From Mangrovicoccus sp049603835 (GTDB taxonomy: Bacteria; Pseudomonadota; Alphaproteobacteria; Rhodobacterales; Rhodobacteraceae), in NCBI GenBank assembly GCA_049603835.1, contig JBMYSZ010000012.1:39410-103409 (forward strand): a stretch of DNA of 64,000 nt, in the 5' to 3' direction. The translations under genes and the position numbers were made by a program. Below, piece after piece: positions 34,575-44,164 of this stretch (position 1 is its first letter; every line of letters begins with the position of its first letter). The notes below the pieces were generated by a model. It worked only from the letters and a program-made list of their open reading frames with translations, did no database searches and was not told the DNA's origin.

Positions 34575-35399
34575 CCGGGCCAAAGCGCAAAACCCTTCCA
34601 GCGGTATTTCTTCGGCGCGCGATGTGGGGGCGATCCCCGCTTCGGTCAGAAGCGCCTCGATATCCGGGCTCAGCCCTTTCAGCGCGGCGCGCAGCATTTT
34701 CCGCCGTTGATTAAACGCGGTGGCAGTCACGCGCTGCAATATATCCGCCGGCGCCGGAAAGCGCGGCTCTGGCAAAGCCGTCAGATGCACCACGGCCGAG
34801 CTGACCTTGGGCGGCGGGGTGAACGCCTGGGGCGGCAAATCAAGCACAATCCGCGCCTCGGCCCGCCACTGCGCCAGCAAGGCAAGACGGCCATAGGCTT
34901 TGCTGCCCGGCTGCGCCACGATCCGCTGCGCCACTTCCCGCTGAAACATCAAAGTCAGGCTCTGCCAGAAGGGCGGCCATTGCGGCGGTGTGAGCCAGCG
35001 CACCAGCAGCTCGGTCCCGACATTATAGGGCAGATTGGCGGCGATGCGGATCGGCGGGGTCAGATGCTCCGCCGGGTTCAGCTCTAGCGCGTCGCCTTCT
35101 AGCACGGTCAGGCGGTCGGGATAGGCCTCGGCGATCTCGGCCAAAGCGGGCAGGCAGCGGTGGTCTTTCTCTACCGCAACCACGCGGCGGGCCCCTTCGG
35201 ATAGCAGACCACGGGTCAAACCGCCTGGGCCAGGGCCGATTTCCAGCACATCGCAACCAGTTAGATCCCCGGCTTGGCGGGCGATTTTCGCGGTCAGATT
35301 CAGATCCAACAGGAAATTCTGCCCCAAGGATTTCCGCGCGCTCAAGCCATGGCGGGCAATCACATCGCGCAGCGGGGGGAGGTTATCGATTGCACTCAT
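34551..35399 (-). CDS. rsmA: 16S rRNA dimethyladenosine transferase RsmA (KsgA)
   Basis: The 282-residue enzyme dimethylates A1518 and A1519 of 16S rRNA. Visible: LGQNFLLDLNLTAKIARQAG (about 24-43), SAM motif I VLEIGPGPGGLTRGLL (about 51-66) and catalytic motif IV NLPYNVGTELLVRW (about 119-132). Length and end are normal. It overlaps pdxA by four bases and is the last gene of the lptF-lptG-lptD-surA-pdxA-rsmA run. Its final eight codons are duplicated just after the stop. Confidence 0.97.
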   Translation of the reverse strand: MSAIDNLPPLRDVIARHGLSARKSLGQNFLLDLNLTAKIARQAGDLTGCDVLEIGPGPGGLTRGLLSEGARRVVAVEKDHRCLPALAEIAEAYPDRLTVLEGDALELNPAEHLTPPIRIAANLPYNVGTELLVRWLTPPQWPPFWQSLTLMFQREVAQRIVAQPGSKAYGRLALLAQWRAEARIVLDLPPQAFTPPPKVSSAVVHLTALPEPRFPAPADILQRVTATAFNQRRKMLRAALKGLSPDIEALLTEAGIAPTSRAEEIPLEGFCALARRLEAAKS

Positions 35400-36367
35400 T
35401 GGGCGCGGGCCTCCGCCATATCGCGGGCCATGCGAAGCGCGGCAATCAGACTATCCGCATCCGCGATGCCACGCCCGGCAATATCAAAGGCGGTGCCGTG
35501 ATCGGGCGATGTGCGCACAAAGGGTAGGCCCAAAGTCACATTCACTCCGCTGGAAAAATCGATGGTTTTGATGGGGATCAAGGCTTGGTCATGATACATG
35601 CACACCGCCGCATCATAACGGGCGCGGGCAGCCGGGTGAAACATCGTATCCGCTGACAGAGGGCCGCTGATCGTCAGACCCTCGGCGCGCAAGTCTTCGA
35701 TCACCGGGGTGATTAGGGTGATTTCTTCTTGGCCCATTTTGCCGCCTTCGCCCGCATGAGGGTTAAGCCCCGCCACAGCCAGGCGCGGTTGCGCAATCCC
35801 GAAATCCGACCGCAGCCCCGCATGGGTCAGGCGGATCGTGTCGCGCAGCCCGGCGGCGGTGAGCTGCCCCGGCACATCGGCAAGCGCAATATGGATCGTA
35901 GCGGGGACAACGCGCAGCTCGGAACAGGCCAGCATCATCACCACCTGATCCACACCGGCCAAATGCGCCAAAAACTCCGTATGGCCAGGAAAGCCGAAAC
36001 CCGCCCCGTCTTGCAGCGCTTGTTTATGGATCGGTACGGTGCAAATTGCGCTGGCCGCACCGCTTTGGGCCAGGCGCACCGCTTTGACGATCACCTCGAT
36101 CACTTGCGCGGCATTTTCCGGGTCAGGCTGGCCAGGCTGGCGCGGCTTGGGAAATGCATGTGCTAGGACCGGCAGCCCTTGGCGCATATCCGCCTGTTCG
36201 GGGCTATCGATCAGCTGCACAGGGATGTCGCCCGGCAGATGCGCCGGATCGCCAATCCAGAAAAAGCATAGCTCGCCCTGCAGAGCGGCCCAGGCTTTTT
36301 CCGCGATTTCAGGCCCAATCCCAGCGGGTTCGCCGCAGCTTAGCGCAATTGGGGCAGGCGAGGGCAT
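35396..36367 (-). CDS. pdxA: 4-hydroxythreonine-4-phosphate dehydrogenase PdxA
   Basis: A 323-residue NAD-dependent dehydrogenase of the pyridoxal-phosphate pathway. It starts PIALSCGEPAGIGPEI, the family N-terminus, and carries the zinc-ligand histidines in FPGHTEFLAHL (about 140) and MYHDQALIPIKTIDF (about 258-272). The position between surA and rsmA is conserved in many proteobacteria. It overlaps surA by one base and rsmA by four, so it is read from one transcript with the LPS genes. Confidence 0.97.
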   Translation of the reverse strand: MPSPAPIALSCGEPAGIGPEIAEKAWAALQGELCFFWIGDPAHLPGDIPVQLIDSPEQADMRQGLPVLAHAFPKPRQPGQPDPENAAQVIEVIVKAVRLAQSGAASAICTVPIHKQALQDGAGFGFPGHTEFLAHLAGVDQVVMMLACSELRVVPATIHIALADVPGQLTAAGLRDTIRLTHAGLRSDFGIAQPRLAVAGLNPHAGEGGKMGQEEITLITPVIEDLRAEGLTISGPLSADTMFHPAARARYDAAVCMYHDQALIPIKTIDFSSGVNVTLGLPFVRTSPDHGTAFDIAGRGIADADSLIAALRMARDMAEARAQ

Positions 36368-37554
36368 CAGAGCTCCTCGATATAGGCATTGGCGCGCAAT
36401 TCCGCCAAATAGCCATCGGCCAGCTCATCCAGCTTTTCGGAAAACAGCCGCTGGCGGATCGCGTCGCGGTTTAGCTCTTCGTCCAGTTTTGGGGTGCGGC
36501 TGCATAGCATCACGATGGTGTTCTCGCCCGAAACGATCCCGGCCTCGCCCGCATCAAGCAAGGCAAGCTGGGCGCGGATCGCGGCAGGCACTTCGCTGAG
36601 ATCTTGCACCCGGCGATCAAGCTGCGCCTCGCTGGCCTCGGGATAAAGCGTGAAAAGATCCACACATTGATCCGTTTGGGTGGTGATGCGCGCTAGCTCT
36701 GCCCTTGGGTCCGCCGGGCGCAGCATCATGTAATCCAGCTCGACCGTTGTGGGGTTGGGCGGACGGCTATCTTGGATGCCACGCAGCTGGAACAAGGCCA
36801 CCGCGCCGTCTAATTGCACAGGCGGCGCCACAGAGCCGGGTTTGAGTGTCAAAAATATCGGCGCGATACGCGGCGGAAGCTCGCTAAGCGGCACCCAATC
36901 CATGCGGCCACCATTCACCCGTGACCCAGCCGCTGAATATTGGCGCGCTGCATTCTCAAAGGCGGTAAAGCTGGTATAGGATTGGATCTCTTGGATCAAA
37001 GCCTCGGTGCCTGCGGGATCGAAAGTATCGATCTGCAAAATGATCTCGGACAGTAGAATACGCACCCCGCCGCTTTGACCACTCAGGGCAATGGCGCGAT
37101 CAAGCTCGTCACTGCCGATCCGGGCTTGCCGGCCAAACCGCGCCAAGACCAGATTGCGCCATGCTGCATTGGCGCGCAGGTAATATTCCAATGTTTCGCG
37201 CGCAATGCCCACACGGGCCAAAGCCATCAGCAGATCCTCGCCGGACATGCCACCGCGGGCGGCGAATTCCTCTAACGCGGCGATGACTTCGTCGCTTTCG
37301 GGCAGGGTGCCCAGCTGGGCCGCGGCCTCTAGGCGAAGCCGGTCATCGATCAGATCATCGATCACGCGTTCGCGGGTCACATTGGGGCTGCGCAAGGCTT
37401 TGAGCAAATCGAGGCGCTGCTCGATTTCAAACTGCGTCACCACGCCTTCATTGACCCGGATCGCGGGCTGAAACAGCTGCGCTTGCGCTATGGCCGCAGG
37501 GGGAAACACCAGCATCAGAGAGAGAAGGAGCCCCAGAACAAGGAGACGGATCAT
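36367..37554 (-). CDS. surA: Periplasmic peptidyl-prolyl isomerase/chaperone SurA
   Basis: The 395-residue protein has a signal peptide (LLVLGLLLSLMLVFPPAAIAQA) and the SurA N-domain (IRVNEGVVTQFEIEQRLDLLKAL). A parvulin-type domain covers about residues 165-265 (RILLSEIILQID, GGRMDWVPLSELPPRIAPI). SurA escorts outer-membrane proteins, including LptD, through the periplasm; the lptD gene lies 33 bases upstream in the same operon. The alphaproteobacterial form is shorter than that of E. coli (428), with one parvulin-like domain evident. Confidence 0.92.
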   Translation of the reverse strand: MIRLLVLGLLLSLMLVFPPAAIAQAQLFQPAIRVNEGVVTQFEIEQRLDLLKALRSPNVTRERVIDDLIDDRLRLEAAAQLGTLPESDEVIAALEEFAARGGMSGEDLLMALARVGIARETLEYYLRANAAWRNLVLARFGRQARIGSDELDRAIALSGQSGGVRILLSEIILQIDTFDPAGTEALIQEIQSYTSFTAFENAARQYSAAGSRVNGGRMDWVPLSELPPRIAPIFLTLKPGSVAPPVQLDGAVALFQLRGIQDSRPPNPTTVELDYMMLRPADPRAELARITTQTDQCVDLFTLYPEASEAQLDRRVQDLSEVPAAIRAQLALLDAGEAGIVSGENTIVMLCSRTPKLDEELNRDAIRQRLFSEKLDELADGYLAELRANAYIEEL

Positions 37555-37587
37555 CTTGCATTCACTTTCTTGGTTTCCACGACACAG

Positions 37588-39723
37588 TTAATCAGCAAAG
37601 CATCGGTTGCTTCGGCCAGTGGCGGTTTGCGACACGCCCAACCCAGCCAAGGAAATCGAGATGCCATAGCTTGTGACCTCCTCGCCTTGGTTGGTAAACC
37701 TCTGTCCGGCAGAAAGATCAACCCGAACGCAATTTCCTGAATAGCGCAAATCCAAATCCGTGCGCACGGGACTGTCATCATGCAGGTCATATCTGGCCCG
37801 CGCCGCCATGGACCAGCGCTCTGTCATATCCCAAGAGGCGAAGGTCAGGATTTCATTGATCGGCTCGGTCAGGTTCATTTCGGAATCTGGGATCTGCCAA
37901 GTATGCTGAAGCCCCAAATCGAAGCGGGCGGAATTCCAGGCAAAGCGGGTTTCCGACACGGTGGTATCGCCATTATCCGTCAGCAAGACCCGGTTCGTGG
38001 CTTGCAGATTGCGCGGCAATTTCAGCCCGGTTTCGATCAACCAGTCAGAGCGATACCCCGCCAAGCCGGTTCCGGGGGAAAACTGATCTGTGTTATTGAA
38101 CCTGTAGACGCGCCCTGCCAGCAGCTCTAGCGCGGTACCATTCGCGGATACCCGCCGCCAGCGCAGGCCCAGATTGGTGCGCAGACCCACTTCGAGCCGG
38201 TCCAGCTCGGGATAGCGGTTAAAGGAGAATAGATTGCCACTATCGAAAGCCGGTTGATTGCTATCGTCATTGGGCGTTTGGATGCCATATTCCTCGACCC
38301 AGACCGTCTGCATCACCGGCTCTAGATATTGGATCGCGCCGCTCGCCTCGGTGCGGGAAAAGGGCATGCTGGCGCTAAAAGCAAGACCGGGGGTAAGCGC
38401 CTCTTGATAGCTGGGATAGCGGCTATCTTGTTCGATATTTCGGATATCGCCCATCAAACGCCCATCAAGCCCAAAGCGGATCCCCGGCGCTGTCACCCAA
38501 TGCTGGGAATAGCGCAGATGCGCCCGCCCATGGGACATATCGCGGCCGATAATGTCTTCGTCAGAGGTGCGGGTGTGAAAATGCGCCCGCAAATTCATAT
38601 CCAGAAAGCCGCCGCTGTCCCCAATTTGCCAGCGCTGATCAAGCCGCGCATCCCCGACACGGGTGGGCAGAGTGTCGTTTTCATCATCAACCCGGAGAGA
38701 AGTATAATGGATCAGCTCCGCTTCGGCGCGGCGATGGGTTTTGACTTGGCTAAGGCTAATGGCACTATCGAGCCGGGTTTTGCTGGAAAAATCATAATCC
38801 GACAGAAAATCATCATCCGAGGTCGCTTCTAGATCGAATTTCAGCTTGATATCGTTTTCCAGGTTAAAATTGCCCGCTAAGAAAACATAGCTGCGCATCT
38901 CATCGGGCAGCAGCTGATCTTGGGCCACGGCGCTGTTCACGGTAATTTGGCCATTGTGATACTGCTGACGATAGCGCCCGATCAGCGCTTTGGCATCTCG
39001 GTTCGTGGCATATGGGGTCAGCAGCAAATCGGCGGATTGGCCCAGCGGGATGAAATAGGGGGTCTTTATGCCATCGCCCAAAAGCGACGAGGTTTCCCCA
39101 ATCGGCGGCAGAAATCCCCTTGCGCGATCAACGCCGAAATCGGGGATCGAAATGGCCGGCAGATAGAAAACCGGCACGCCTGCCACGCGAAATTGCGGAT
39201 GTTCGAAATAGATCCTTTCGCGGCGCTGGTCTCGGACGGCGCGTTTGGCGCGGATCTGCCAGAGAGGCGGGCGGCCAGGGACACAGACTTGGCAGCTGGT
39301 GGTGACCGTATTGCTATATTCGGTGACTTGTGGGCTGCGCCGTTCGATACGTGAGGCCGCGATTTGCGAGCGTTCATTGAAAACGGCGCGGGCGCTTTCC
39401 AAAATCCCTTGCCGCAAATCCGCATCCAGCTGGGCACTATCCGCCAAGATCAGAATTTCGCCGCCTTCGCTAAGCCGAACGGGCCCGTCAATCGTGACCA
39501 AATCGGCGTTTTGATCATAGACGATACGCGGCGAGGTCAGGCGGCGATTGCCGGTGAAGACTTCCACATTGCCTTCGGCGACTAGCACGCCGTCGCGATC
39601 GGTGGAGATTTTATCCGCCAAGAGTGTCACAGGCGGTTCGCCGGGCGCGTCTTGGGCAGCCAGGGGAAGCGCCAGCAGAAAGGCCAGCGCAGCAAGAGTG
39701 TGGCGTAAGAAAACCCGTGTCAT
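37588..39723 (-). CDS. lptD: LPS-assembly outer-membrane protein LptD
   Basis: From the ATG at 39723 the product has 711 residues: signal peptide (TLAALAFLLALPLAAQDA), an LptA/OstA-like jellyroll (VTLLADKISTDRDGVLVAEGN, residues about 33-135) and a beta-barrel domain to the C-terminus. Cysteines in TTSCQVCVPGR and near the end (YSGNCVRVDLS) sit where the inter-domain disulfides form. The protein inserts LPS into the outer leaflet. The start overlaps the lptG stop (ATGA); upstream in-frame ATGs would extend into lptG and were rejected. Confidence 0.95.
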   Translation of the reverse strand: MTRVFLRHTLAALAFLLALPLAAQDAPGEPPVTLLADKISTDRDGVLVAEGNVEVFTGNRRLTSPRIVYDQNADLVTIDGPVRLSEGGEILILADSAQLDADLRQGILESARAVFNERSQIAASRIERRSPQVTEYSNTVTTSCQVCVPGRPPLWQIRAKRAVRDQRRERIYFEHPQFRVAGVPVFYLPAISIPDFGVDRARGFLPPIGETSSLLGDGIKTPYFIPLGQSADLLLTPYATNRDAKALIGRYRQQYHNGQITVNSAVAQDQLLPDEMRSYVFLAGNFNLENDIKLKFDLEATSDDDFLSDYDFSSKTRLDSAISLSQVKTHRRAEAELIHYTSLRVDDENDTLPTRVGDARLDQRWQIGDSGGFLDMNLRAHFHTRTSDEDIIGRDMSHGRAHLRYSQHWVTAPGIRFGLDGRLMGDIRNIEQDSRYPSYQEALTPGLAFSASMPFSRTEASGAIQYLEPVMQTVWVEEYGIQTPNDDSNQPAFDSGNLFSFNRYPELDRLEVGLRTNLGLRWRRVSANGTALELLAGRVYRFNNTDQFSPGTGLAGYRSDWLIETGLKLPRNLQATNRVLLTDNGDTTVSETRFAWNSARFDLGLQHTWQIPDSEMNLTEPINEILTFASWDMTERWSMAARARYDLHDDSPVRTDLDLRYSGNCVRVDLSAGQRFTNQGEEVTSYGISISLAGLGVSQTATGRSNRCFAD

Positions 39724-40814
39724 CCGTCTTCGAAATGTAAAAGGAGCCCAAGCGCCAATAAGATCGCCGCTACTGGTGTGGTCCATACTGCAAGGGCAAT
39801 GGGCAACTGGCCATTCTGTCCCATCAGCTGGGCCAGATTGCCGATGAAATACACCAAAAACCCGGTCAAGACCGCCAGCAACACCATCAATCCGGTGCGG
39901 CCCATACGTGTATGGCGCAAGGTGAAAACACTGCCGATAAAGACCATGGCCACAAATCCCAAGGGCCGGGCCAGTTCCGCATTTAGCCAAACCTGGTGAT
40001 TGCGGGTGGAAAATCCGGCCTGGGTCAGCTGGGCGATAAAGGCAGGCAGATCCCAAATCGATATGGTCGAGGGGCTGCCGAAACTATCGCGGATCTGCTC
40101 GACCGTTAGATCAGAGGGGATAAAAGTTTGGCTTTCCGCTATGGCTTGGGTTTCCGGGTTGACCGTATCGACGAAATTCCAGCGCTTGGCGTTGCGGATA
40201 TCCCATTTGCCGGGCAAAAGCTCTGCCTGCGCCGCTTCGATCCGATAAGTGGCTTGGCCGTTCTCATCAAAGCCAAAGAAGGACACATTGAATAGCTGGG
40301 TGCCGTCCTCATTGGTGCGCCGGGCTCGGATCGCGGTTTGCCCGGTTTCAGAGCCCTGGCGCAGCCAAAGCCCTTCGCGGCTGACCGAAAAGACCTGCTT
40401 TTTGCCACGTACCAAATTGACCTCTTGCTCATAAAGCTTCGAGCTGGTCGCAACCATGGGATTGGCCACCGCGACCATAAAGATGCCGATGGCCAAGGCC
40501 GCAAAAACCGGTGCCATCAAACTCGCGAGGGCGGAGCGTCCCGTGGCACGGGAAATCACCAATTCATTGGTGCGCGATAGGGTGATGAATAGGGCCACCG
40601 AGGCCAGCAAGATCACCAAAGTCAAAATCTGGTAGACCACCTGAGGCAAATGCAGCAGCGCCAAATAGGCCAGCTGCGGAAATCCCAAATGCCCCGCATC
40701 AAAGCGGCGGATATGTTCAAGCAGCTCTACCAGATACATGAACAAGGTGAACCCGGCCAAGATCATCAGGAACATGCTTAGATAACGCTGAGCGAAATAG
40801 AGATGCAGCTTCAT
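39720..40814 (-). CDS. lptG: LPS export permease LptG
   Basis: A 364-residue inner-membrane component of the LptB2FG transporter that extracts LPS from the inner membrane. It has six hydrophobic segments, three at each end (LSMFLMILAGFTLFMYLVELL at the start; LGFVAMVFIGSVFTL and TGLMVLLAVLTGFLVYFIGNL near the end), flanking a periplasmic jellyroll domain. The ATG at 40814 (MKLHLYFAQRYL) is the family start and overlaps the lptF stop. LptB is not in the window. Confidence 0.95.
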   Translation of the reverse strand: MKLHLYFAQRYLSMFLMILAGFTLFMYLVELLEHIRRFDAGHLGFPQLAYLALLHLPQVVYQILTLVILLASVALFITLSRTNELVISRATGRSALASLMAPVFAALAIGIFMVAVANPMVATSSKLYEQEVNLVRGKKQVFSVSREGLWLRQGSETGQTAIRARRTNEDGTQLFNVSFFGFDENGQATYRIEAAQAELLPGKWDIRNAKRWNFVDTVNPETQAIAESQTFIPSDLTVEQIRDSFGSPSTISIWDLPAFIAQLTQAGFSTRNHQVWLNAELARPLGFVAMVFIGSVFTLRHTRMGRTGLMVLLAVLTGFLVYFIGNLAQLMGQNGQLPIALAVWTTPVAAILLALGLLLHFEDG

Positions 40815-41944
40815 TGGGCGCGTCTCCGGCGAAATAGGGCGAGATACTGCGCCAAACGCCCACCGCCGAGCCATAAAAACACCATGCCGATGATCAAGGC
40901 GACAGTGCCCGGAAGATAAAGCACCGGCCAAAATAGAGACGAGCGTTTCGCCATATCCAAAGCGGCATTGTCCAGAAGTTTGACGATCACCACGCAAATC
41001 ACCGCCAAGAGCACCTGGCGCCATAGCCCAAATCTGTTGAATGTGCCCATCAAAAGCGCGCCAAAGGCCAGCACACAGAGGCCGATCGTGCTATAGCCTT
41101 CGGCGAAACGCGCATGGGCGGTGCGGATCAGCCAGGCTTTGCTGCGTTTGGTGGCGGCCAAAGTTGCCTCGCTCGCGGCCAAAAGCTGACCCGTGCTCAA
41201 TTGTTGCGGGTCAAGACGGCGGCTTTCACCGCTTCGAAAAAGCCCCTCAATGGCAAAGGTGAAATCGATGAAATCAGTAACGGAAAGCTGCTGGGTCTCG
41301 GTGATCAATGTTTGCGCGATACCGTCAAACATCACCAGTTTCGGCCCTTCACCATCGCGGATCAGCACGGCGGTCTTTGCGGAAAAGGTGGTTTCGCGGT
41401 CCGGGTCGCGGGTATCCACCAGCATCAAATCGCTCAGGGTTCCGTCTTGGGCGATTTCGCGCACATAGACGGTCACCCCATCAGAGGGGTGATTGAACTG
41501 CCCTGGCACCAAAAGCCGCGATGACACGGCCTCGGCCAGAGCCGCTTCTTTCAGGTTAAGTCGGGTCAGGCTGAGCGGCACCAGGAAATGCGCCAGAACC
41601 GAAATCATCAGCGCGGCAACAATCCCAAAGGCGAAAATGGGCCGCGCCAAGCGAAACCCGCTAAACCCCGTGGCCTGGACCACCACCAGCTCGCTTTCTG
41701 AATAAAGCCGGTTGGTATTTTGCAAAACGGCCAGAAAAGCCGCGATGGGCAGGACCAGCTTGACCAAACCGGGCAAGGTCAAAAGCGATAATTCCAGCAC
41801 AACCAGCCCCGGCTGACCTGATCCCATGAACCGGTCAATCAAGATCACCGCGCGGTTGATCCAATAGACCCCAACCAGCACCAGGGCAAAGAACCCAAAT
41901 ACCAGCAAGAGCTGCGACAAGACATATCTGTCGAAGGTTCCCAA
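40811..41944 (-). CDS. lptF: LPS export permease LptF
   Basis: With a TTG start at 41944 the product has 377 residues beginning GTFDRYVLSQLLLVFGFFAL, the usual LptF N-terminus. GAGGGCAGA stands just upstream of this TTG, whereas the alternative TTG at 41980 lacks a good ribosome site. Six membrane segments flank a periplasmic jellyroll domain. LptF pairs with LptG in the LPS extractor. It is the first gene of the envelope operon, divergent from pepA. Both possible starts are non-ATG, which could keep expression low. Confidence 0.92.
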   Translation of the reverse strand: MGTFDRYVLSQLLLVFGFFALVLVGVYWINRAVILIDRFMGSGQPGLVVLELSLLTLPGLVKLVLPIAAFLAVLQNTNRLYSESELVVVQATGFSGFRLARPIFAFGIVAALMISVLAHFLVPLSLTRLNLKEAALAEAVSSRLLVPGQFNHPSDGVTVYVREIAQDGTLSDLMLVDTRDPDRETTFSAKTAVLIRDGEGPKLVMFDGIAQTLITETQQLSVTDFIDFTFAIEGLFRSGESRRLDPQQLSTGQLLAASEATLAATKRSKAWLIRTAHARFAEGYSTIGLCVLAFGALLMGTFNRFGLWRQVLLAVICVVIVKLLDNAALDMAKRSSLFWPVLYLPGTVALIIGMVFLWLGGGRLAQYLALFRRRRAQ

Positions 41945-42064
41945 TCTGCCCTCTTCCGCGTTTTTTGCTTGTTTAACCAATAGCGGGCCGGGCGGAAACT
42001 CATATCTGGTCAGATAGGGTTCGCGGCACTAAGGTTAGGTCAAATCAGAAACTCGGGGCAGGAC

Positions 42065-43531
42065 ATGCAAACGCCTATTCGTATTGACATCAAAGAACTG
42101 GATCTTGACGCAATTGCAGATGCTGAAGGACGGGTGGTGGTTTTTCTACCCGAAACCGGCAAATTAGACCAGGCCGCGCGGCGCGTGAATAAATTGACCA
42201 AAGGCGCCTTGGATCGCTGCGCCACAAGCGATGATTTTAGCGCTTTGCGTTCGGGGGAGGGGCTCTTGCTGCGCTTCCCGGTCGGAATGGCGGCAGAGGC
42301 GATCATCGTGATCAAGCTGGGCAAGAAAAGCCCTGCGCTAACCACGCGCAAGGCGGGTGCCTTTATTGGCGGCAATCTGGGCAAGGGACCGGTTTTGGTG
42401 ATCGGCGGCTCTTTGCCGGGGTTGTCTGAGGTGCTGCTGGGCTTGGCCCTGCGCGCTTACCGTTTTGATGCGCATATGACCAAAGACAGCGAGCCCATGG
42501 GGCCGGTTACTGTGATGGCCTCTAAACCCGAAGCTTTGGCGGCAGAGGCGAAAAGCCATGCGGCATTGGCGGAAGGCGTGTTTTTCACCCGCGATCTGAT
42601 TTCCGAGCCGGCCAATGTGCTGACCACCGAAGATTTCGCTGCCCGCCTGGCCGCAATGCAAGAGCTGGGCCTTGATGTTGAGATCTTGGAAGAAGAGCAA
42701 CTGGCAGAGCTGGGCATGCGCACCTTGCTGGCGGTTGGGCAGGGCTCGGACAGCCCGTCGAAAGTTGTGGTTATGCGCTGGAATGGCGGCGGTGATGAAG
42801 CGCCGCTGGCCCTGGTGGGCAAAGGCGTTGTGTTCGACACGGGCGGGATCAGCCTAAAACCCGCCGCTGGCATGGAAGATATGACCATGGATATGGGCGG
42901 CGCGGGGGTTGTGTCCGGCGTGATGCGCGCGCTGGCCTTGCGCAAAGCGCCTGCCAATGTGGTGGGGCTGGTGGGCTTGGTGGAAAATATGCCCAGCGGC
43001 AATGCCACCCGTCCCGGCGATGTGGTCAAATCCATGAAGGGCGATACGGTTGAGATCATCAACACGGATGCAGAGGGGCGTTTGGTCCTGGCGGATGTGC
43101 TGTGGTATGCGCAAGAAACCTTCTCGCCCGCGGCGGTGATCGATCTGGCGACTTTAACCGGGGCGATCATTATCGGGCTGGGCCATGACAAGGCGGGCGT
43201 GTTTTCCAATGATGACACGTTATGCGCGGATTTCTTGGCCGCCGCCGCAGCAGAGGGTGAAGGCGCGTGGCGCATGCCGCTGGATCCGGCATATGACAAA
43301 CTGCTGAAAAGCAATATCGCCGATATGAAGAATATTGGCGGACGCCCCGCAGGTTCGATCACGGCGGCGCAATTCCTTCAGCGCTTTGTCAAAGACGGCA
43401 CGCCCTGGATCCATCTGGATATCGCCGGGGTCGCGAGTGTGAAATCCGACACGACTTATGCTCCGAAAGGTGCCACAGGCTGGGGGGTCTTGGCGCTGGA
43501 TCGATTGGTGCGGGACAAGTTTGAGGCCTAA
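42065..43531 (+). CDS. pepA: Leucyl aminopeptidase PepA (M17)
   Basis: The 488-residue cytosolic aminopeptidase binds two metal ions. The M17 signature NTDAEGRLVLADVL (about 339-352) is intact, and metal ligands appear in LVGKGVVFDTGGISLKP (about 257-273) and MTMDMGGAGVV. The N-terminal macro-like domain covers residues 1-165. Some PepA proteins also bind DNA. holC follows 3 bases after the stop, an arrangement common in proteobacteria. Confidence 0.96.
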   Translation: MQTPIRIDIKELDLDAIADAEGRVVVFLPETGKLDQAARRVNKLTKGALDRCATSDDFSALRSGEGLLLRFPVGMAAEAIIVIKLGKKSPALTTRKAGAFIGGNLGKGPVLVIGGSLPGLSEVLLGLALRAYRFDAHMTKDSEPMGPVTVMASKPEALAAEAKSHAALAEGVFFTRDLISEPANVLTTEDFAARLAAMQELGLDVEILEEEQLAELGMRTLLAVGQGSDSPSKVVVMRWNGGGDEAPLALVGKGVVFDTGGISLKPAAGMEDMTMDMGGAGVVSGVMRALALRKAPANVVGLVGLVENMPSGNATRPGDVVKSMKGDTVEIINTDAEGRLVLADVLWYAQETFSPAAVIDLATLTGAIIIGLGHDKAGVFSNDDTLCADFLAAAAAEGEGAWRMPLDPAYDKLLKSNIADMKNIGGRPAGSITAAQFLQRFVKDGTPWIHLDIAGVASVKSDTTYAPKGATGWGVLALDRLVRDKFEA

Positions 43532-43534
43532 GCC

Positions 43535-44008
43535 TTGGGCAAAGCACTTTTCTATGAATTGACCGACAGCCCTGTGGAGGCGGCCTTGGCTTTGCTGCTA
43601 GGCAAATCGCTTGAAGCGGGGCTGAAGGTCGATTTGCGTAGCGGCGATGCGGGCCGGTTGGACTGGCTGGACCAAAAGCTGTGGCTGGGGGCAGAAGAAG
43701 GGTTTTTGCCCCATGGCATGGCTGGGGGGCCGCATGATGGGCTGCAGCCCATATTGCTGACTGCGGATCTGTCGGTGCGCGGCGATACCAGCTGTTTGAT
43801 GTCTGTCTATGGCGCAGCGGTGTCGGATCAGGAACTGGCGGATCTAGAGCGCTGCTGCATTCTATTTGACGGCTATGACGAGGCGGCAAAATCCCATGCC
43901 CGTGATCAATGGCGCCAGGTTACTGCAGCCGGGGTATTGGCGGAATATTGGGCTCAGATCGATGGGCGCTGGACCAAGAAAGCGGCGAGTGGCGGCGGCA
44001 GTACATAG
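43535..44008 (+). CDS. holC: DNA polymerase III chi subunit HolC
   Basis: The 157-residue protein matches the chi subunit, which links the clamp loader to SSB. Typical features are FYELTDSPVEAALALLLGKSL at the N-terminus, LDQKLWLGAEEGFLPHGMA near the middle and FDGYDEAAKSHARDQWRQV towards the end. The start is TTG at 43535, three bases after the pepA stop; no ATG is available upstream of the conserved region. A large inverted repeat begins four bases after its stop codon. Confidence 0.93.
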   Translation: MGKALFYELTDSPVEAALALLLGKSLEAGLKVDLRSGDAGRLDWLDQKLWLGAEEGFLPHGMAGGPHDGLQPILLTADLSVRGDTSCLMSVYGAAVSDQELADLERCCILFDGYDEAAKSHARDQWRQVTAAGVLAEYWAQIDGRWTKKAASGGGST

Positions 44009-44011
44009 CGG

Positions 44012-44149
44012 CCAAAGAGCCGCCGGGTCGGGGCCCGGCGGGGAAGCATGTGGGATCCCCACTGCGCCTTAGGCCCGGCGCTTGGTCTTTTTGCACGATC
44101 GGCGCGGCCTGGTGATCCTCCACCGGGCCCCGACCCGGTGGCTCTTTGG
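44012..44149. repeat. 32-base inverted repeat pair with self-complementary arms
   Basis: The arm at 44012-44043 and the reverse complement of 44118-44149 agree at 29 of 32 positions, separated by 74 bases. Each arm also folds on itself: CGCCGGG with CCCGGCG on the left, CACCGGG with CCCGGTG on the right. The left arm could terminate holC and the right arm the convergent protease gene. The core CCGGGTCGGGGCCCGG recurs almost exactly in the hairpin after ndk, pointing to a dispersed intergenic repeat family. Confidence 0.85.
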
Positions 44150-44164
44150 CGCCGATGGCCGCGG

